Of a stretch of 64,000 bases of DNA, positions 17,428-25,847 are shown piece after piece. This DNA comes from CAVUNY01 sp963843535 (GTDB taxonomy: Bacteria > Chloroflexota > Anaerolineae > Anaerolineales > Anaerolineaceae), in contig CAWJKU010000002.1 of NCBI GenBank assembly GCA_963843535.1, positions 434,001 through 498,000 on the forward strand, written 5' to 3'. Under the pieces are notes generated by a model. The model was given only the letters and a program-made list of their open reading frames with translations. It did no database searches and had not been told where the DNA came from. Both the position numbers and the translations under genes were made by a program. Positions within the stretch are counted from its first letter, which is position 1, and every line of letters starts with the position of its first letter.

Positions 17428-19308
17428 ATGAATTCCCCCGAATCTGTTCCAATGAACCAGCCGATCGCATTTAAAGCGGAGACCCGCCAGCTGCTCAATA
17501 TTTTGATCCACTCTCTGTACACTGAGCGGGAAGTCTTCCTTAGAGAACTAATATCAAATGCATCTGATGCACTTACCCGGCTCAATTTTGAGATGCTTAC
17601 CAATCATGAGATTCTTGATCCGGCGGCCGAATTGGGAATATGGATCAAAGCCGATCCTGACAAGAAGCAGATCACGATCCGCGATACTGGCATTGGTATG
17701 ACACCTGAGGATTTAAGCGAAAACCTGGGGACCATCGCCCATTCGGGAGCGAAAGCCTTTTTAGATGCAGTCCAGTCTGCCAGCAGTGATGTGAAATTAT
17801 CCGATATCATCGGCCAGTTTGGCGTAGGTTTTTATTCCGCTTTTATGGTCGCGGAGTCGATCACGGTGGTCTCTCGCAGTTTTCAGAAAGAGAGCACTGC
17901 CGCAAAGTGGATCTCAGATGGTGGAGAAACATACCATATTGAACCCGCTGAGAAGGAAGATCGGGGAACTGAGATCATTATTCAACTGAAAGAAGATGCA
18001 GCCGAATTCACCCAGGATTACCGCCTGAGGGAAATAGTCAAAAAGCATTCAAACTATATTCCTTTCCCGATTTATCTGGGTGAAAAAATTGAGCAGGTAA
18101 ACCAGCTGACCGCCTTGTGGCGCCAGCAGCCTCGCCAGGTTGAAGAAAAGGATTACAACGCTTTTTATCAGCAGTTGACCCTGGACGGGGTAGATCCTCT
18201 GGCGAAAGTCCACCTCGCGGTCGATGCCCCGGTTCAAATGTATGCGGTCCTGTTTGTCCCCGCTTCGCCCGAACGGACCATGTTTTCCCTGCGCAAACAA
18301 GACGGGTTGCAGTTATACGCCCGTAAAGTGTTGATCCAGGAGTACTGCAACGATTTGCTGCCTGAATATTTCCGCTATATCCAGGGTGTTGTTGATTCTG
18401 AAGATTTGCCGCTGAACGTCTCGCGCGAATCTGTCCAATCCAACCGGGTAATGACACAGTTGAAGAAGGTACTCACTGGAAAAATTATTGATACCCTGAA
18501 AACGATGGGTAAAGAAAACGTCGAGGGCTATGAAAAATTTTGGAAAGTTTACGCCAGATCCATTAAAGAAGGGCTTGCCTCGGATGTGGAAAATCACGAA
18601 CCTCTAACCGCGTTAGTCCGATTCCATACCGTCAACCAGCCCCAAAAATGGTCATCGCTGGAGGATTATGTGCTGGCGATGAAGCCTGGCCAAAAGAAAA
18701 TATATTACATCCTGGGAGACGATGAACGCTCTGTTTTACACAGCCCGCACTTGGAGGCATTCCGCCAGCATGAACAAGACGTGATCATTATGACGGATCC
18801 TTTGGATCCATTTATGCTGCTGCGCCTCAATAAATTTCAGGATTTCGAATTGGCGAACGTCGCCAGTGAGGTACCGGAAACACCGGAAAAATCCCTGGAA
18901 GGTGAAGAGAAAAAAGGGGCAGACAATCTCACAGCAGATGCTCTCCAATCTATTATAGACCGTTTCAAAACGCAGTTAGGTGACCGGCTTTCTGAAGTGA
19001 AGACCACAGACCGCCTGGTTTCATCCCCTGCCCGCCTGGTAGATCCGCAAGGAACGATGAATCCTGAACTGCAGCGCGTATACCGCATGTTAAATAAAGA
19101 GTATGAGGTGCCGCAAAAAGTCTTGGAAATCAACCCCAATCACCCGATCATTCAAAAATTTTCAAGCTTACCGGCAGATTCACCATTAAATGCGCTGATC
19201 GTAGAACAGGTATATGAAGACGCACTGCTCATCGAAGGTTTGCATCCAGATCCTGCCAGTATGATCGAGAGGATTCAGAAATTAATGGAAAAGGCTCTTG
19301 GATCATAG
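17428..19308 (+). CDS. htpG: molecular chaperone HtpG (Hsp90)
   Basis: A complete bacterial Hsp90 of 626 residues. The GHKL ATPase motifs are FLRELISNASDALTRL, DTGIGMTPEDL, GTIAHSGAKAFL and GQFGVGFYSAFMV. The middle domain carries the catalytic Arg loop region (GVVDSEDLPLNVSRES). The C-terminal dimerisation domain runs from about residue 510. GAGGT lies 9 bases before the ATG. It is a single-gene unit closed by a hairpin at 19332. Confidence 0.96.
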   Translation: MNSPESVPMNQPIAFKAETRQLLNILIHSLYTEREVFLRELISNASDALTRLNFEMLTNHEILDPAAELGIWIKADPDKKQITIRDTGIGMTPEDLSENLGTIAHSGAKAFLDAVQSASSDVKLSDIIGQFGVGFYSAFMVAESITVVSRSFQKESTAAKWISDGGETYHIEPAEKEDRGTEIIIQLKEDAAEFTQDYRLREIVKKHSNYIPFPIYLGEKIEQVNQLTALWRQQPRQVEEKDYNAFYQQLTLDGVDPLAKVHLAVDAPVQMYAVLFVPASPERTMFSLRKQDGLQLYARKVLIQEYCNDLLPEYFRYIQGVVDSEDLPLNVSRESVQSNRVMTQLKKVLTGKIIDTLKTMGKENVEGYEKFWKVYARSIKEGLASDVENHEPLTALVRFHTVNQPQKWSSLEDYVLAMKPGQKKIYYILGDDERSVLHSPHLEAFRQHEQDVIIMTDPLDPFMLLRLNKFQDFELANVASEVPETPEKSLEGEEKKGADNLTADALQSIIDRFKTQLGDRLSEVKTTDRLVSSPARLVDPQGTMNPELQRVYRMLNKEYEVPQKVLEINPNHPIIQKFSSLPADSPLNALIVEQVYEDALLIEGLHPDPASMIERIQKLMEKALGS

Positions 19309-19331
19309 AACCAGATTGTTTTTTATGTGCC

Positions 19332-19363
19332 TACACCCCGGTATAAGATGCCGGGGTGTATTA
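19332..19363 (+). terminator. terminator hairpin after htpG
   Basis: TACACCCCGG (19332-19341) pairs with CCGGGGTGTA (19351-19360); the T tract is short (TTAT). The 200 bases that follow, up to the next gene, hold no feature I can support. Confidence 0.65.
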
Positions 19364-19563
19364 TCGTTACATCCTTCACAAAAGCATGATAAAAAATACC
19401 CTAAAGTCAGTACATTTGTTTGAAGAAAAGTGAATAAAATAAGACATGTAGTTGGTGACTTATGTCCAACAACTGCGTATTTTTAATCTCGAAATTGGGT
19501 ACAGACTGAGCAAAAACGGCTAGATTGTAAAATTATATGAATCCTTGAAGGAGGACCCATACT

Positions 19564-21675
19564 GTGAATGATGCGAATATAGATGCTTTAATGCGGCCTC
19601 AATCCATCGCGGTTGTTGGTGCGTCATCAACACCGGGCAAAATTGGCTACACAGTAGTAAAAAATTTGTTGGATAGCAAATATGGCGGAAAAATCTACCC
19701 CATCAATCCGAAAGACCCGGAAATTCTTGGAATTCCTTGCTTTAAAAGTGTTTTAGATGTTCCGGGAACGATCGATGCTGCGGTAATAACTATCCCAGCT
19801 AAATTCGTGGCTGAAGTGGCAGAAGAATGTGGCAAAAAAGGTGTAAAAGGCTTGATCGCCATTGCATCCGGGTACAGCGAAGTTGGGCGAAAGGATCTAG
19901 AGGATCAACTTTTGGAAATATGCAGACGATACGGCGTCCGGGTGTTAGGCCCCAATATTGTCGGTACCCTATCCAACTCCGATAATATGAACGCCTCATT
20001 CGCTCCGTTCTTGCCCCTTAAAGGCAAGGCAGCGCTGGTCTCGCAAAGCGGCGCCCTGCTGATCGCAATCGATGCATCCTCCTTCAGCCGCGGAGTTGGG
20101 TTCGATAAATTGATCTCGATTGGCAATATGTCTGACGTGGATTTTGCCGATATCATCGATTGGTTGAATGATGATCCCAATACCACCTGCATTACGCTTT
20201 ACATTGAGGGGTTTAAAGATGGACGGCGTTTCTTGGATGCGGCGCGACGCACCAAAAAACCGATTATCGCTTTGAAAGCGGGTGTATCCGCGCATGGCGC
20301 AGCGGCAGCAGCTTCGCACACCGGTTCATTAGCCGGCGCGGCGAAAGTGTATGGTGCAGCATTCCAACAAGCGGGCGCGATCCAAGCAACTGACCTGGAC
20401 AATCTTTTTGATCGCACCCTGGCCCTATCCCTTCAACCGAGCATGAAAGGTGACAATCTCCTGATTATCACCAATGGCGGCGGTGTAGGGGTTCTGGCAA
20501 CGGATGCAGCAGAAAAATTTGGCTTGCCTCTCAAATTCGCGCCGCCGGACGTTCAGGCCGAATTAAAAACCCATATGCCCGATTTTGGCTCAGCCAAGAA
20601 TCCGGTTGACCTGACAGGGATGGCGGGCAATGAATGGTACGGCGATTCTGTCCGTTACTCTTACGCCCATTCCTGGGTGGATGGCCTGGTCGTTTTGTAT
20701 TGTGAGACCGCGATCACCAATCCATTGGAAATTGCCCAGGCTATTGAACAGGCTGTACGCGATTCTGGCGTCACAGGAAAACCTATCACGGTTTCTATGG
20801 TTGGTGGGGAACGCTGTGTGACTGCGATGCACTGGCTGGTGGATCATGGCATTCCCGCCTATGGCGCACCCGATCTGGCAGTCAACGCCATGGCTGCGCT
20901 GCGTGAATATGACCACATGCGCGAATTATTATCTGAACCTATTGAGGTTTGCGGACCTGAGAATCGCGATCTTGCCATAAAGGTTATCGCCAAAGCCCGC
21001 AAAGATGGCCGTAACTCATTGACTGAGATAGAAGCCAAAAAAGTTTTTGCGGCTTACGGCATGAACGTTACGAAAACTGAGCTGGCTAAATCTGAGGATG
21101 AGGCGGTAAAACTTGCCAAGCAGATCGGATTCCCGGTTGTTATGAAAATCGTATCACCCGATATCCTTCACAAATCTGATGCCGGCGGTGTTAAAGTAAA
21201 TATCAAAGACGAAGCCGGAGTACGTGAGGCTTACCAGACCATTCTGGCGAACGCCCATGATTATAAATCAGACGCAAACATACATGGCATCGCCATGCAA
21301 GAAATGGCGCCCTGGGGCACAGAAGTCATCCTCGGCTCGGTAAATGATCCGACCTTTGGCCCGACCATGATGTTTGGCCTGGGTGGAATCTTTGTTGAAG
21401 TTCTCAAGGACGTAACCTTCAGAGTAGCGCCTGTTGCTTCAAATCAAGCACTGCATATGCTGGGCGAGATTCGGGGAGCGCCCATCCTGGCAGGCGTGCG
21501 CGGTGAAAAACCCCGCGATAAGGAAATGATGGCTGAGACGATTTGCCGCTATTCCACAATGATCCTTGATTTGGATGATGAAATCTCGGAATCTGACGCA
21601 AACCCTGTCCTCGTGTACGAAGAAGGGAAAGGTGTCAAAGTTGTGGATGCCCGCATTATCCTAAAGAAAAAGTGA
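19564..21675 (+). CDS. ADP-forming acetate/acyl-CoA ligase, fused alpha-beta
   Basis: This enzyme conserves energy by turning acyl-CoA, ADP and phosphate into acid, CoA and ATP. The 703 residues contain a CoA-binding Rossmann domain (MRPQSIAVVGASSTPGKIGY), two ligase-CoA flavodoxin-like domains with the expected phospho-His in ASHTGSLAG (about residue 250), and a C-terminal ATP-grasp domain (about 480-700: GFPVVMKIVSPDILHKSDAGG, ESDANPVLVY). The GTG at 19564 is supported by GGAGG about 9 bases upstream and by the family N-terminus. It is monocistronic, between two terminators. Together with the E1/E2 genes it fits a fermentative metabolism that ends in organic acids. Confidence 0.93.
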   Translation: MNDANIDALMRPQSIAVVGASSTPGKIGYTVVKNLLDSKYGGKIYPINPKDPEILGIPCFKSVLDVPGTIDAAVITIPAKFVAEVAEECGKKGVKGLIAIASGYSEVGRKDLEDQLLEICRRYGVRVLGPNIVGTLSNSDNMNASFAPFLPLKGKAALVSQSGALLIAIDASSFSRGVGFDKLISIGNMSDVDFADIIDWLNDDPNTTCITLYIEGFKDGRRFLDAARRTKKPIIALKAGVSAHGAAAAASHTGSLAGAAKVYGAAFQQAGAIQATDLDNLFDRTLALSLQPSMKGDNLLIITNGGGVGVLATDAAEKFGLPLKFAPPDVQAELKTHMPDFGSAKNPVDLTGMAGNEWYGDSVRYSYAHSWVDGLVVLYCETAITNPLEIAQAIEQAVRDSGVTGKPITVSMVGGERCVTAMHWLVDHGIPAYGAPDLAVNAMAALREYDHMRELLSEPIEVCGPENRDLAIKVIAKARKDGRNSLTEIEAKKVFAAYGMNVTKTELAKSEDEAVKLAKQIGFPVVMKIVSPDILHKSDAGGVKVNIKDEAGVREAYQTILANAHDYKSDANIHGIAMQEMAPWGTEVILGSVNDPTFGPTMMFGLGGIFVEVLKDVTFRVAPVASNQALHMLGEIRGAPILAGVRGEKPRDKEMMAETICRYSTMILDLDDEISESDANPVLVYEEGKGVKVVDARIILKKK

Positions 21676-21692
21676 TCACCTTAGTACATGAA

Positions 21693-21740
21693 ACATGACA
21701 CACCCCATAAACATTAATTCTGGGGTGTGTCATGTTTTTA
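21693..21740 (+). terminator. strong terminator after the acyl-CoA ligase
   Basis: ACATGACACACCCCA (21693-21707) pairs perfectly with TGGGGTGTGTCATGT (21721-21735), followed by TTTTA. A degraded relative of this hairpin occurs at about 47647. Confidence 0.85.
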
Positions 21741-21960
21741 TTAAGGTTCACAGCCCATTTACCCATCCCCCTGCCCCTTCCCGCAGGCAGCGATCCTTGA
21801 AAACGGCTATTTACTGCGGGAAGGGGAGAAAATTCCAGGAGGTGGTGGGGCCTCGGCCCCACCACCTCCTGGAGAACCTCTCCCCGCCCCCGGCCGGAGG
21901 AAATCAGATCGATGGATCAGGCTGGGGGCGGGGATCAAAGGGGTGGGGGCTTTCGTAAAG
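21741..21960. repeat. palindrome-rich intergenic repeat, copy A
   Basis: This GC-rich stretch has several inverted repeats. CCCCTTCCCGCAG (about 21771-21786) pairs with CTGCGGGAAGGGG (about 21814-21826). A perfect 19-base palindrome arm pair lies at 21834-21852/21855-21873. CCCCGCCCCC pairs with GGGGGCGGGG around 21883 and 21932. Read on the minus strand, its right end (AAAGCCCCCACCCC, then TTGATCCCC) is nearly identical to the block at 47693-47720, so both are copies of one dispersed element. No open frame here looks coding. Confidence 0.7.
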
Positions 21961-21973
21961 CCGTAATTAAATG

Positions 21974-22013
21974 ACATGAAGAACTCCGAGATTAATTTCG
22001 GGGTTCTTCATGT
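21974..22013. terminator. bidirectional terminator-like hairpin
   Basis: ACATGAAGAAC (21974-21984) pairs with GTTCTTCATGT (22003-22013), with an inner TCCGA/TTCGG pairing. It directly abuts the stop codon of the minus-strand gene that ends at 22014 and can also stop plus-strand transcription. Confidence 0.65.
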
Positions 22014-22424
22014 TTATGTGCTAATTTTCTGCCACGCCCCTTCCCAGGGCGTGCCAAGGTGATGCCGCACAGGTACTTCGACCTTCATTAATCGTTGCGC
22101 CACCTGGGCAGACGTAATCGCGACCGTCGCCCAATCGTCCGCCAGAATTGCCTGGCGCAAGCGCTCTCCCAAGGTTTTTGACCATTCCCACTCAAGGCGA
22201 AAACGGTCTGCTTTCACCCAATAGCCCTTCTTTTCCCAGGCAGCTACGGATGACTCCACAGTTTCATCAATTTTTTCGAGTGAAATGGCGGTAAAAGCCG
22301 CCAGGTCCCGGCTGTGGGCATCTGGCTCAGTTTGCTTCATTAATTCGCGCAGTGCCAAAACCACTGCCTTGCATAACTGGGTACGTTGCTTCCCCGCCCC
22401 CTCTGGATTGATGTATCTTCCCAA
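22014..22424 (-). CDS. conserved hypothetical protein
   Basis: A 136-residue soluble, mostly helical protein with no recognised domain. It is rich in Trp near the middle (YWVKADRFRLEWEWSKTLG) and has an N-terminal segment (AVVLALRELMKQ) that looks like a packed helix. It is a single gene on the minus strand with a hairpin at its stop codon. Codon use looks like that of its neighbours, so I regard it as real, but I cannot assign a function. Confidence 0.65.
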   Translation of the reverse strand: MGRYINPEGAGKQRTQLCKAVVLALRELMKQTEPDAHSRDLAAFTAISLEKIDETVESSVAAWEKKGYWVKADRFRLEWEWSKTLGERLRQAILADDWATVAITSAQVAQRLMKVEVPVRHHLGTPWEGAWQKIST

Positions 22425-22556
22425 AGCCGTCCTCCATTAAGCCAAGATCATGCTAAAGTCATGACAGCCCGATTATATCTGATTTTGAATATTAGAGTTT
22501 TATATGAGTTGTCCATTTATCCACTACACGCCATTTTCGATTCAATCAGAACCTCG

Positions 22557-22574
22557 TATAATTTCTGGTATAAT
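22557..22574 (+). promoter_or_regulatory. tandem -10 hexamers upstream of tRNA-Leu
   Basis: Two perfect TATAAT hexamers (22557-22562 and 22569-22574) lie 24-41 bases before the tRNA. The -35 elements are weak. Confidence 0.5.
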
Positions 22575-22597
22575 CGATATCCGGTCGGTTCGGCCCT

Positions 22598-22682
22598 GGG
22601 GAATTGCTGGAATTGGCAGACAGGCATGACTTAGGATCATGTGCCGAAAGGCGTGAGGGTTCAACTCCCTCATTCCCCACCA
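22598..22682 (+). tRNA. tRNA-Leu (anticodon UAG)
   Basis: The acceptor stem GGGGAAT (22598-22604) pairs with ATTCCCC (22672-22678), then A and an encoded CCA. The anticodon stem CATGA/TCATG holds the loop CTTAGGA, anticodon TAG. A long variable arm is present, as expected for a class II Leu tRNA, and the T loop is GTTCAACTC. It sits 32 bases before the tig start and is probably co-transcribed with it. Confidence 0.95.
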
Positions 22683-22714
22683 AGACCAAATATCTTTCGA
22701 TAAGGATCACTGCG

Positions 22715-24325
22715 TTGAAGATCGAAACCACACCTCGCGATGACCATCAGGTCAGAATCGTTGCCGAATTCGAACCCGAATTCATGGAGCAGTACAAACG
22801 GCAAGCAGCTCGCAAGATTTCCCGTGAAGCTCGCATTCCCGGTTTTCGGCCTGGAAAGGCACCGTTTGATATCATTCGCCGTTTATATGGTGATGAAACC
22901 ATTCAAAAAGAAGCAATTGAATTGATGTTGGACAAAGTTTACCCTGATATCCTCAAAGAGGCTGCCGTCGAACCTGGGGGGCCGGGAAACCTTGAAGAAA
23001 TTATCAGTCAGGACCCGCCAAAATTAGCTTTTGTGGTTCCTTTGATGCCCAAAGTCGAGCTGGGTGATTATAAATCCATTCGGAAAGAATTTAATCTCCC
23101 TTCAGTTTCTGAAGATGAGGTGGATCAGGTCATCAAGAATCTGCGCGCCAATTACTCGACTGCGGAACCAATCGATCGACCAATTGAGGAAAGCGACCTG
23201 GTTTCAGTCAAAGTCAGCGGCGAATTAACCCATCCGGCAGAAGGTGAAGAAGCTGGCGCGATCCCAGAAAAAACCGTGCAAATGATCATTGGTGAAAATG
23301 AATATGAAACTGACGATTGGCCTTACGAAGGATTCACCCGGGAACTGATCGGTTTGAAAGAGAAAGATGAAAAAGAGATCGTTTATCAATATCCCGAAGA
23401 CTACATAGATGAAGAATTGCGCGGCAAGGAAGTATTAATTAAAGCAGAAGTGCTTTCAGCGAAATCGCTGCACCTGCCTGAAGTAAACGACGAATTCGCC
23501 AAATCACTCGGGGAATACGACTCTATGGAAGCCCTGCGTGCCGCAATCCGCAAGAACCTGGAAGGCAATTCCAAGCGAGACTACGAGAATAATTTTTATA
23601 ATTCCTTAGTCGATCAAATCGTTGCGTTATCCACCATCAAGTACTCTCCGCATATCTTACAAGAAGAGATCGAGCGAGTAAAACACTCACTTGAACATGA
23701 TCTTGAGGATCGGAAGCTCGATATGCCGACCTATTTGAAAACCCTCAATAAAGATGAAGCAACCTTCATCGAGGAGGATATCAAACCGGTTGCCAGGCGC
23801 CGTTTGGAACGGTCTCTAGCCTTGGATGAGGTCGCGCAGGCTGAAACCATTCGGCTTAACCCAGAAGAATTGCAGCGCGAAGTCGCCAGCACAGTTGAAA
23901 TGCTGCAGCAATCCGATCCACAGTTTGGCAAATTACGCGGTGTTCAGGCACAGAATTTTGCCGAAGGCCTGACCATGGAAACCGCAACGCGAATGCTCAA
24001 CCTCGCTGTGATGAATCGCTTAAAGGCAATTGTCGCTGGCGAAGCCGAAAAGCTGCCAGAAACGGAAAGTTCGGACGCAGAGGTTTTGGTAGAATCTGCA
24101 CAGGCAGACCAACCTGCGGATGCTCCAGCTGCGAAAGCCCGAACAACGAAAACCCGAACTGCGAAGGCCTCAACCGCAAAGGCTCGAACTGCGAAGGCCT
24201 CAAGTTCGAAAACCCCAGCTGTGGAAGCTCCTGCTCCGCAGGAACCTGCCAGTGATGATGCTGGTCCAACAGCTGCTCAGGCTTCGGTTGAAGAACAACC
24301 TGAAGAAAAATCAACCGAAGAATAG
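22715..24325 (+). CDS. tig: trigger factor with an extended Ala/Thr/Lys tail
   Basis: Trigger factor is the ribosome-bound chaperone and peptidyl-prolyl isomerase that meets nascent chains. The ribosome-binding domain carries the signature GFRPGKAP (residues about 43-50), followed by a degenerate FKBP-like domain and the helical arms. I start it at the TTG at 22715, which has AAGGA 8 bases upstream and gives the family N-terminus (KIETTPRDDHQVRI); reading frame further upstream runs through the tRNA. The 536 residues exceed the usual 430-450. The surplus is a C-terminal tail (from about residue 455) with a repeated pattern (KARTTKTRTAKASTAKARTA) followed by an acidic end. Confidence 0.94.
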   Translation: MKIETTPRDDHQVRIVAEFEPEFMEQYKRQAARKISREARIPGFRPGKAPFDIIRRLYGDETIQKEAIELMLDKVYPDILKEAAVEPGGPGNLEEIISQDPPKLAFVVPLMPKVELGDYKSIRKEFNLPSVSEDEVDQVIKNLRANYSTAEPIDRPIEESDLVSVKVSGELTHPAEGEEAGAIPEKTVQMIIGENEYETDDWPYEGFTRELIGLKEKDEKEIVYQYPEDYIDEELRGKEVLIKAEVLSAKSLHLPEVNDEFAKSLGEYDSMEALRAAIRKNLEGNSKRDYENNFYNSLVDQIVALSTIKYSPHILQEEIERVKHSLEHDLEDRKLDMPTYLKTLNKDEATFIEEDIKPVARRRLERSLALDEVAQAETIRLNPEELQREVASTVEMLQQSDPQFGKLRGVQAQNFAEGLTMETATRMLNLAVMNRLKAIVAGEAEKLPETESSDAEVLVESAQADQPADAPAAKARTTKTRTAKASTAKARTAKASSSKTPAVEAPAPQEPASDDAGPTAAQASVEEQPEEKSTEE

Positions 24326-24332
24326 TCGATCC

Positions 24333-24363
24333 AACCTGACAGGAAAAATCCTGTCAGGTTTTG
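24333..24363 (+). terminator. hairpin between tig and clpP
   Basis: AACCTGACAGGA (24333-24344) pairs perfectly with TCCTGTCAGGTT (24349-24360), followed by a short T tract. It may only lower read-through into clpP. Confidence 0.7.
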
Positions 24364-24382
24364 AAATAACAGGAGTTAATCC

Positions 24383-24991
24383 ATGTCTGGCATTTCACAA
24401 TTCAAAAATATCGTTCCCATGGTCATCGAATCCTCGGGCCGCGGTGAACGAGCTTATGACATATATTCTCTGCTCCTCAAAGAGCGCATTATCTTCCTGG
24501 GCACCCCGATTGACGACCAGGTATCCAATGTAATCGTTGCCCAATTGCTTTTCCTCAGCCGGGAAGATCCGGAAAAAGAAATCCAAATATATATTAATTC
24601 GCCGGGCGGCCAAATATATTCCGGTTTAGCAATTTACGATACCATGCAGATGCTGCCAAACCGCATCAGTACGGTTGCCGTTGGGGTTACCGCCTCTTTT
24701 GGCACCGTGCTTTTGACTGCCGGCTCCAAAGGTCACCGCTACGCCTTGCCGCATGCCACTATCCACATGCACCAACCTCTCGGTGGCGCGCAGGGTCAGG
24801 CTTCCGATATCGAGATCCAGGCTCGCGAAATTTTGCGGCTCAAATCGCGCCTGCTTGAAATTATGTCTAAACATACGGGAAAATCCCTGCAGGATATCGA
24901 GCATGACCAGGAACGCGATTTCTATTTGGACGCGAAACAAGCCGTAGAGTACGGCATTGTCGACCAGGTCCTTCAGCCCCAAAAACCATAA
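24383..24991 (+). CDS. clpP: ATP-dependent Clp protease proteolytic subunit ClpP
   Basis: A 202-residue ClpP. The catalytic Ser lies in GVTASFGTVLL, where most ClpPs have GMAASMGA. His is in ATIHMHQPLGG and the Asp in ERDFYLDAKQAVEYG. The oxyanion glycines are in INSPGGQIYSGLAIYD. Processing of the N-terminus would occur before RGERAYDIYS. It follows tig, the common order in many bacteria, but no clpX follows. Instead a HAD phosphatase gene comes next. Confidence 0.95.
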   Translation: MSGISQFKNIVPMVIESSGRGERAYDIYSLLLKERIIFLGTPIDDQVSNVIVAQLLFLSREDPEKEIQIYINSPGGQIYSGLAIYDTMQMLPNRISTVAVGVTASFGTVLLTAGSKGHRYALPHATIHMHQPLGGAQGQASDIEIQAREILRLKSRLLEIMSKHTGKSLQDIEHDQERDFYLDAKQAVEYGIVDQVLQPQKP

Positions 24992-24996
24992 CAACC

Positions 24997-25039
24997 GACA
25001 GGTTCTGGACCGCCTTGGGCGGTCCAGAACCTGTCTTAT
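24997..25039 (+). terminator. long perfect hairpin after clpP
   Basis: The 18-base arms 24997-25014 and 25018-25035 are perfectly complementary around a TTG loop, followed by TTAT. The stem is unusually long and the T tract is weak. Confidence 0.65.
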
Positions 25040-25048
25040 AGGCTAGAA

Positions 25049-25834
25049 ATGATCCGTGATTTAACTCCTTCCATTAAAAGCCTAATCCTCGACATGGATG
25101 GCGTTTTATGGAGAGACGATACGCTGTTAGTTGATATGCCGGCCGTTTTCAGGCAAATTCAAAATCTAGGGCTGAATGTTGTCCTGGCGACAAATAATGC
25201 TACCCGTTCAGTACAAATGTATCTCCAGCGGTTTGAAGGCTTTGGCGTACATCTCGAATCCTGGCAGGTCGTCAATTCCGCAATCGCGGTCGGTTACATG
25301 CTTCGCCAACGATTTCCACAGGGCGGACCCGTGTATGTGGTCGGCGAAAAAGGCGTTCGAGACACGATTTCCGAGTTTGGCTTCTTTCATACCGATGATA
25401 AACCGCTGGCAGTAGTCGTCGGAATGGATCGTCAGATAAATTATGAGAAACTGACCAAAGCAAGCTTGCTAATCCGGAGCGGGATTCCATTCTATGCCAC
25501 AAACCCGGATAAAACTTTCCCTACCCCGCAAGGGTTGGCTCCTGGGGCCGGAGCAATTATTGCCTCAGTTCAGGCTGCCACAGATGTCGAGCCGCTCATC
25601 GGCGGAAAACCCCAGCCAACCATGCTGCAAGTGGCTCTAGAAAGACTTGGATCTCCCGCAATCCAAACGCTAGCGGTTGGCGATCGACTCGAAACCGACA
25701 TTTTAGGCGGTATCAATGCTGGATGCCGGACAGCCCTGGTTTTATCCGGCGTGGCGACTCTGGATGATCTCAATCGTTCCGACTGCAAACCAGACCTGGT
25801 TGCCAGGGATCTATCCCAGATATTAGGAATGTAG
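25049..25834 (+). CDS. HAD-superfamily subfamily IIA phosphatase (NagD-like)
   Basis: A 261-residue cytosolic phosphatase. Motif I is LDMDGVLWRDD, motif II is ATNNATRS, the C2 cap follows, and motifs III/IV are GGKPQP and VGDRLETDILGG. NagD-type members act on small sugar or nucleoside monophosphates; the true substrate is not evident. It lies 57 bases after clpP behind a hairpin, and rlmN starts 13 bases downstream. Confidence 0.88.
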   Translation: MIRDLTPSIKSLILDMDGVLWRDDTLLVDMPAVFRQIQNLGLNVVLATNNATRSVQMYLQRFEGFGVHLESWQVVNSAIAVGYMLRQRFPQGGPVYVVGEKGVRDTISEFGFFHTDDKPLAVVVGMDRQINYEKLTKASLLIRSGIPFYATNPDKTFPTPQGLAPGAGAIIASVQAATDVEPLIGGKPQPTMLQVALERLGSPAIQTLAVGDRLETDILGGINAGCRTALVLSGVATLDDLNRSDCKPDLVARDLSQILGM

Positions 25835-25847
25835 GTCGTAACAGGTC

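Noticed and set aside
22604..22714. Upstream start for tig inside the tRNA-Leu gene
   Set aside because: The open frame runs through the tRNA by chance; the TTG at 22715 has a ribosome-binding site and the family N-terminus.
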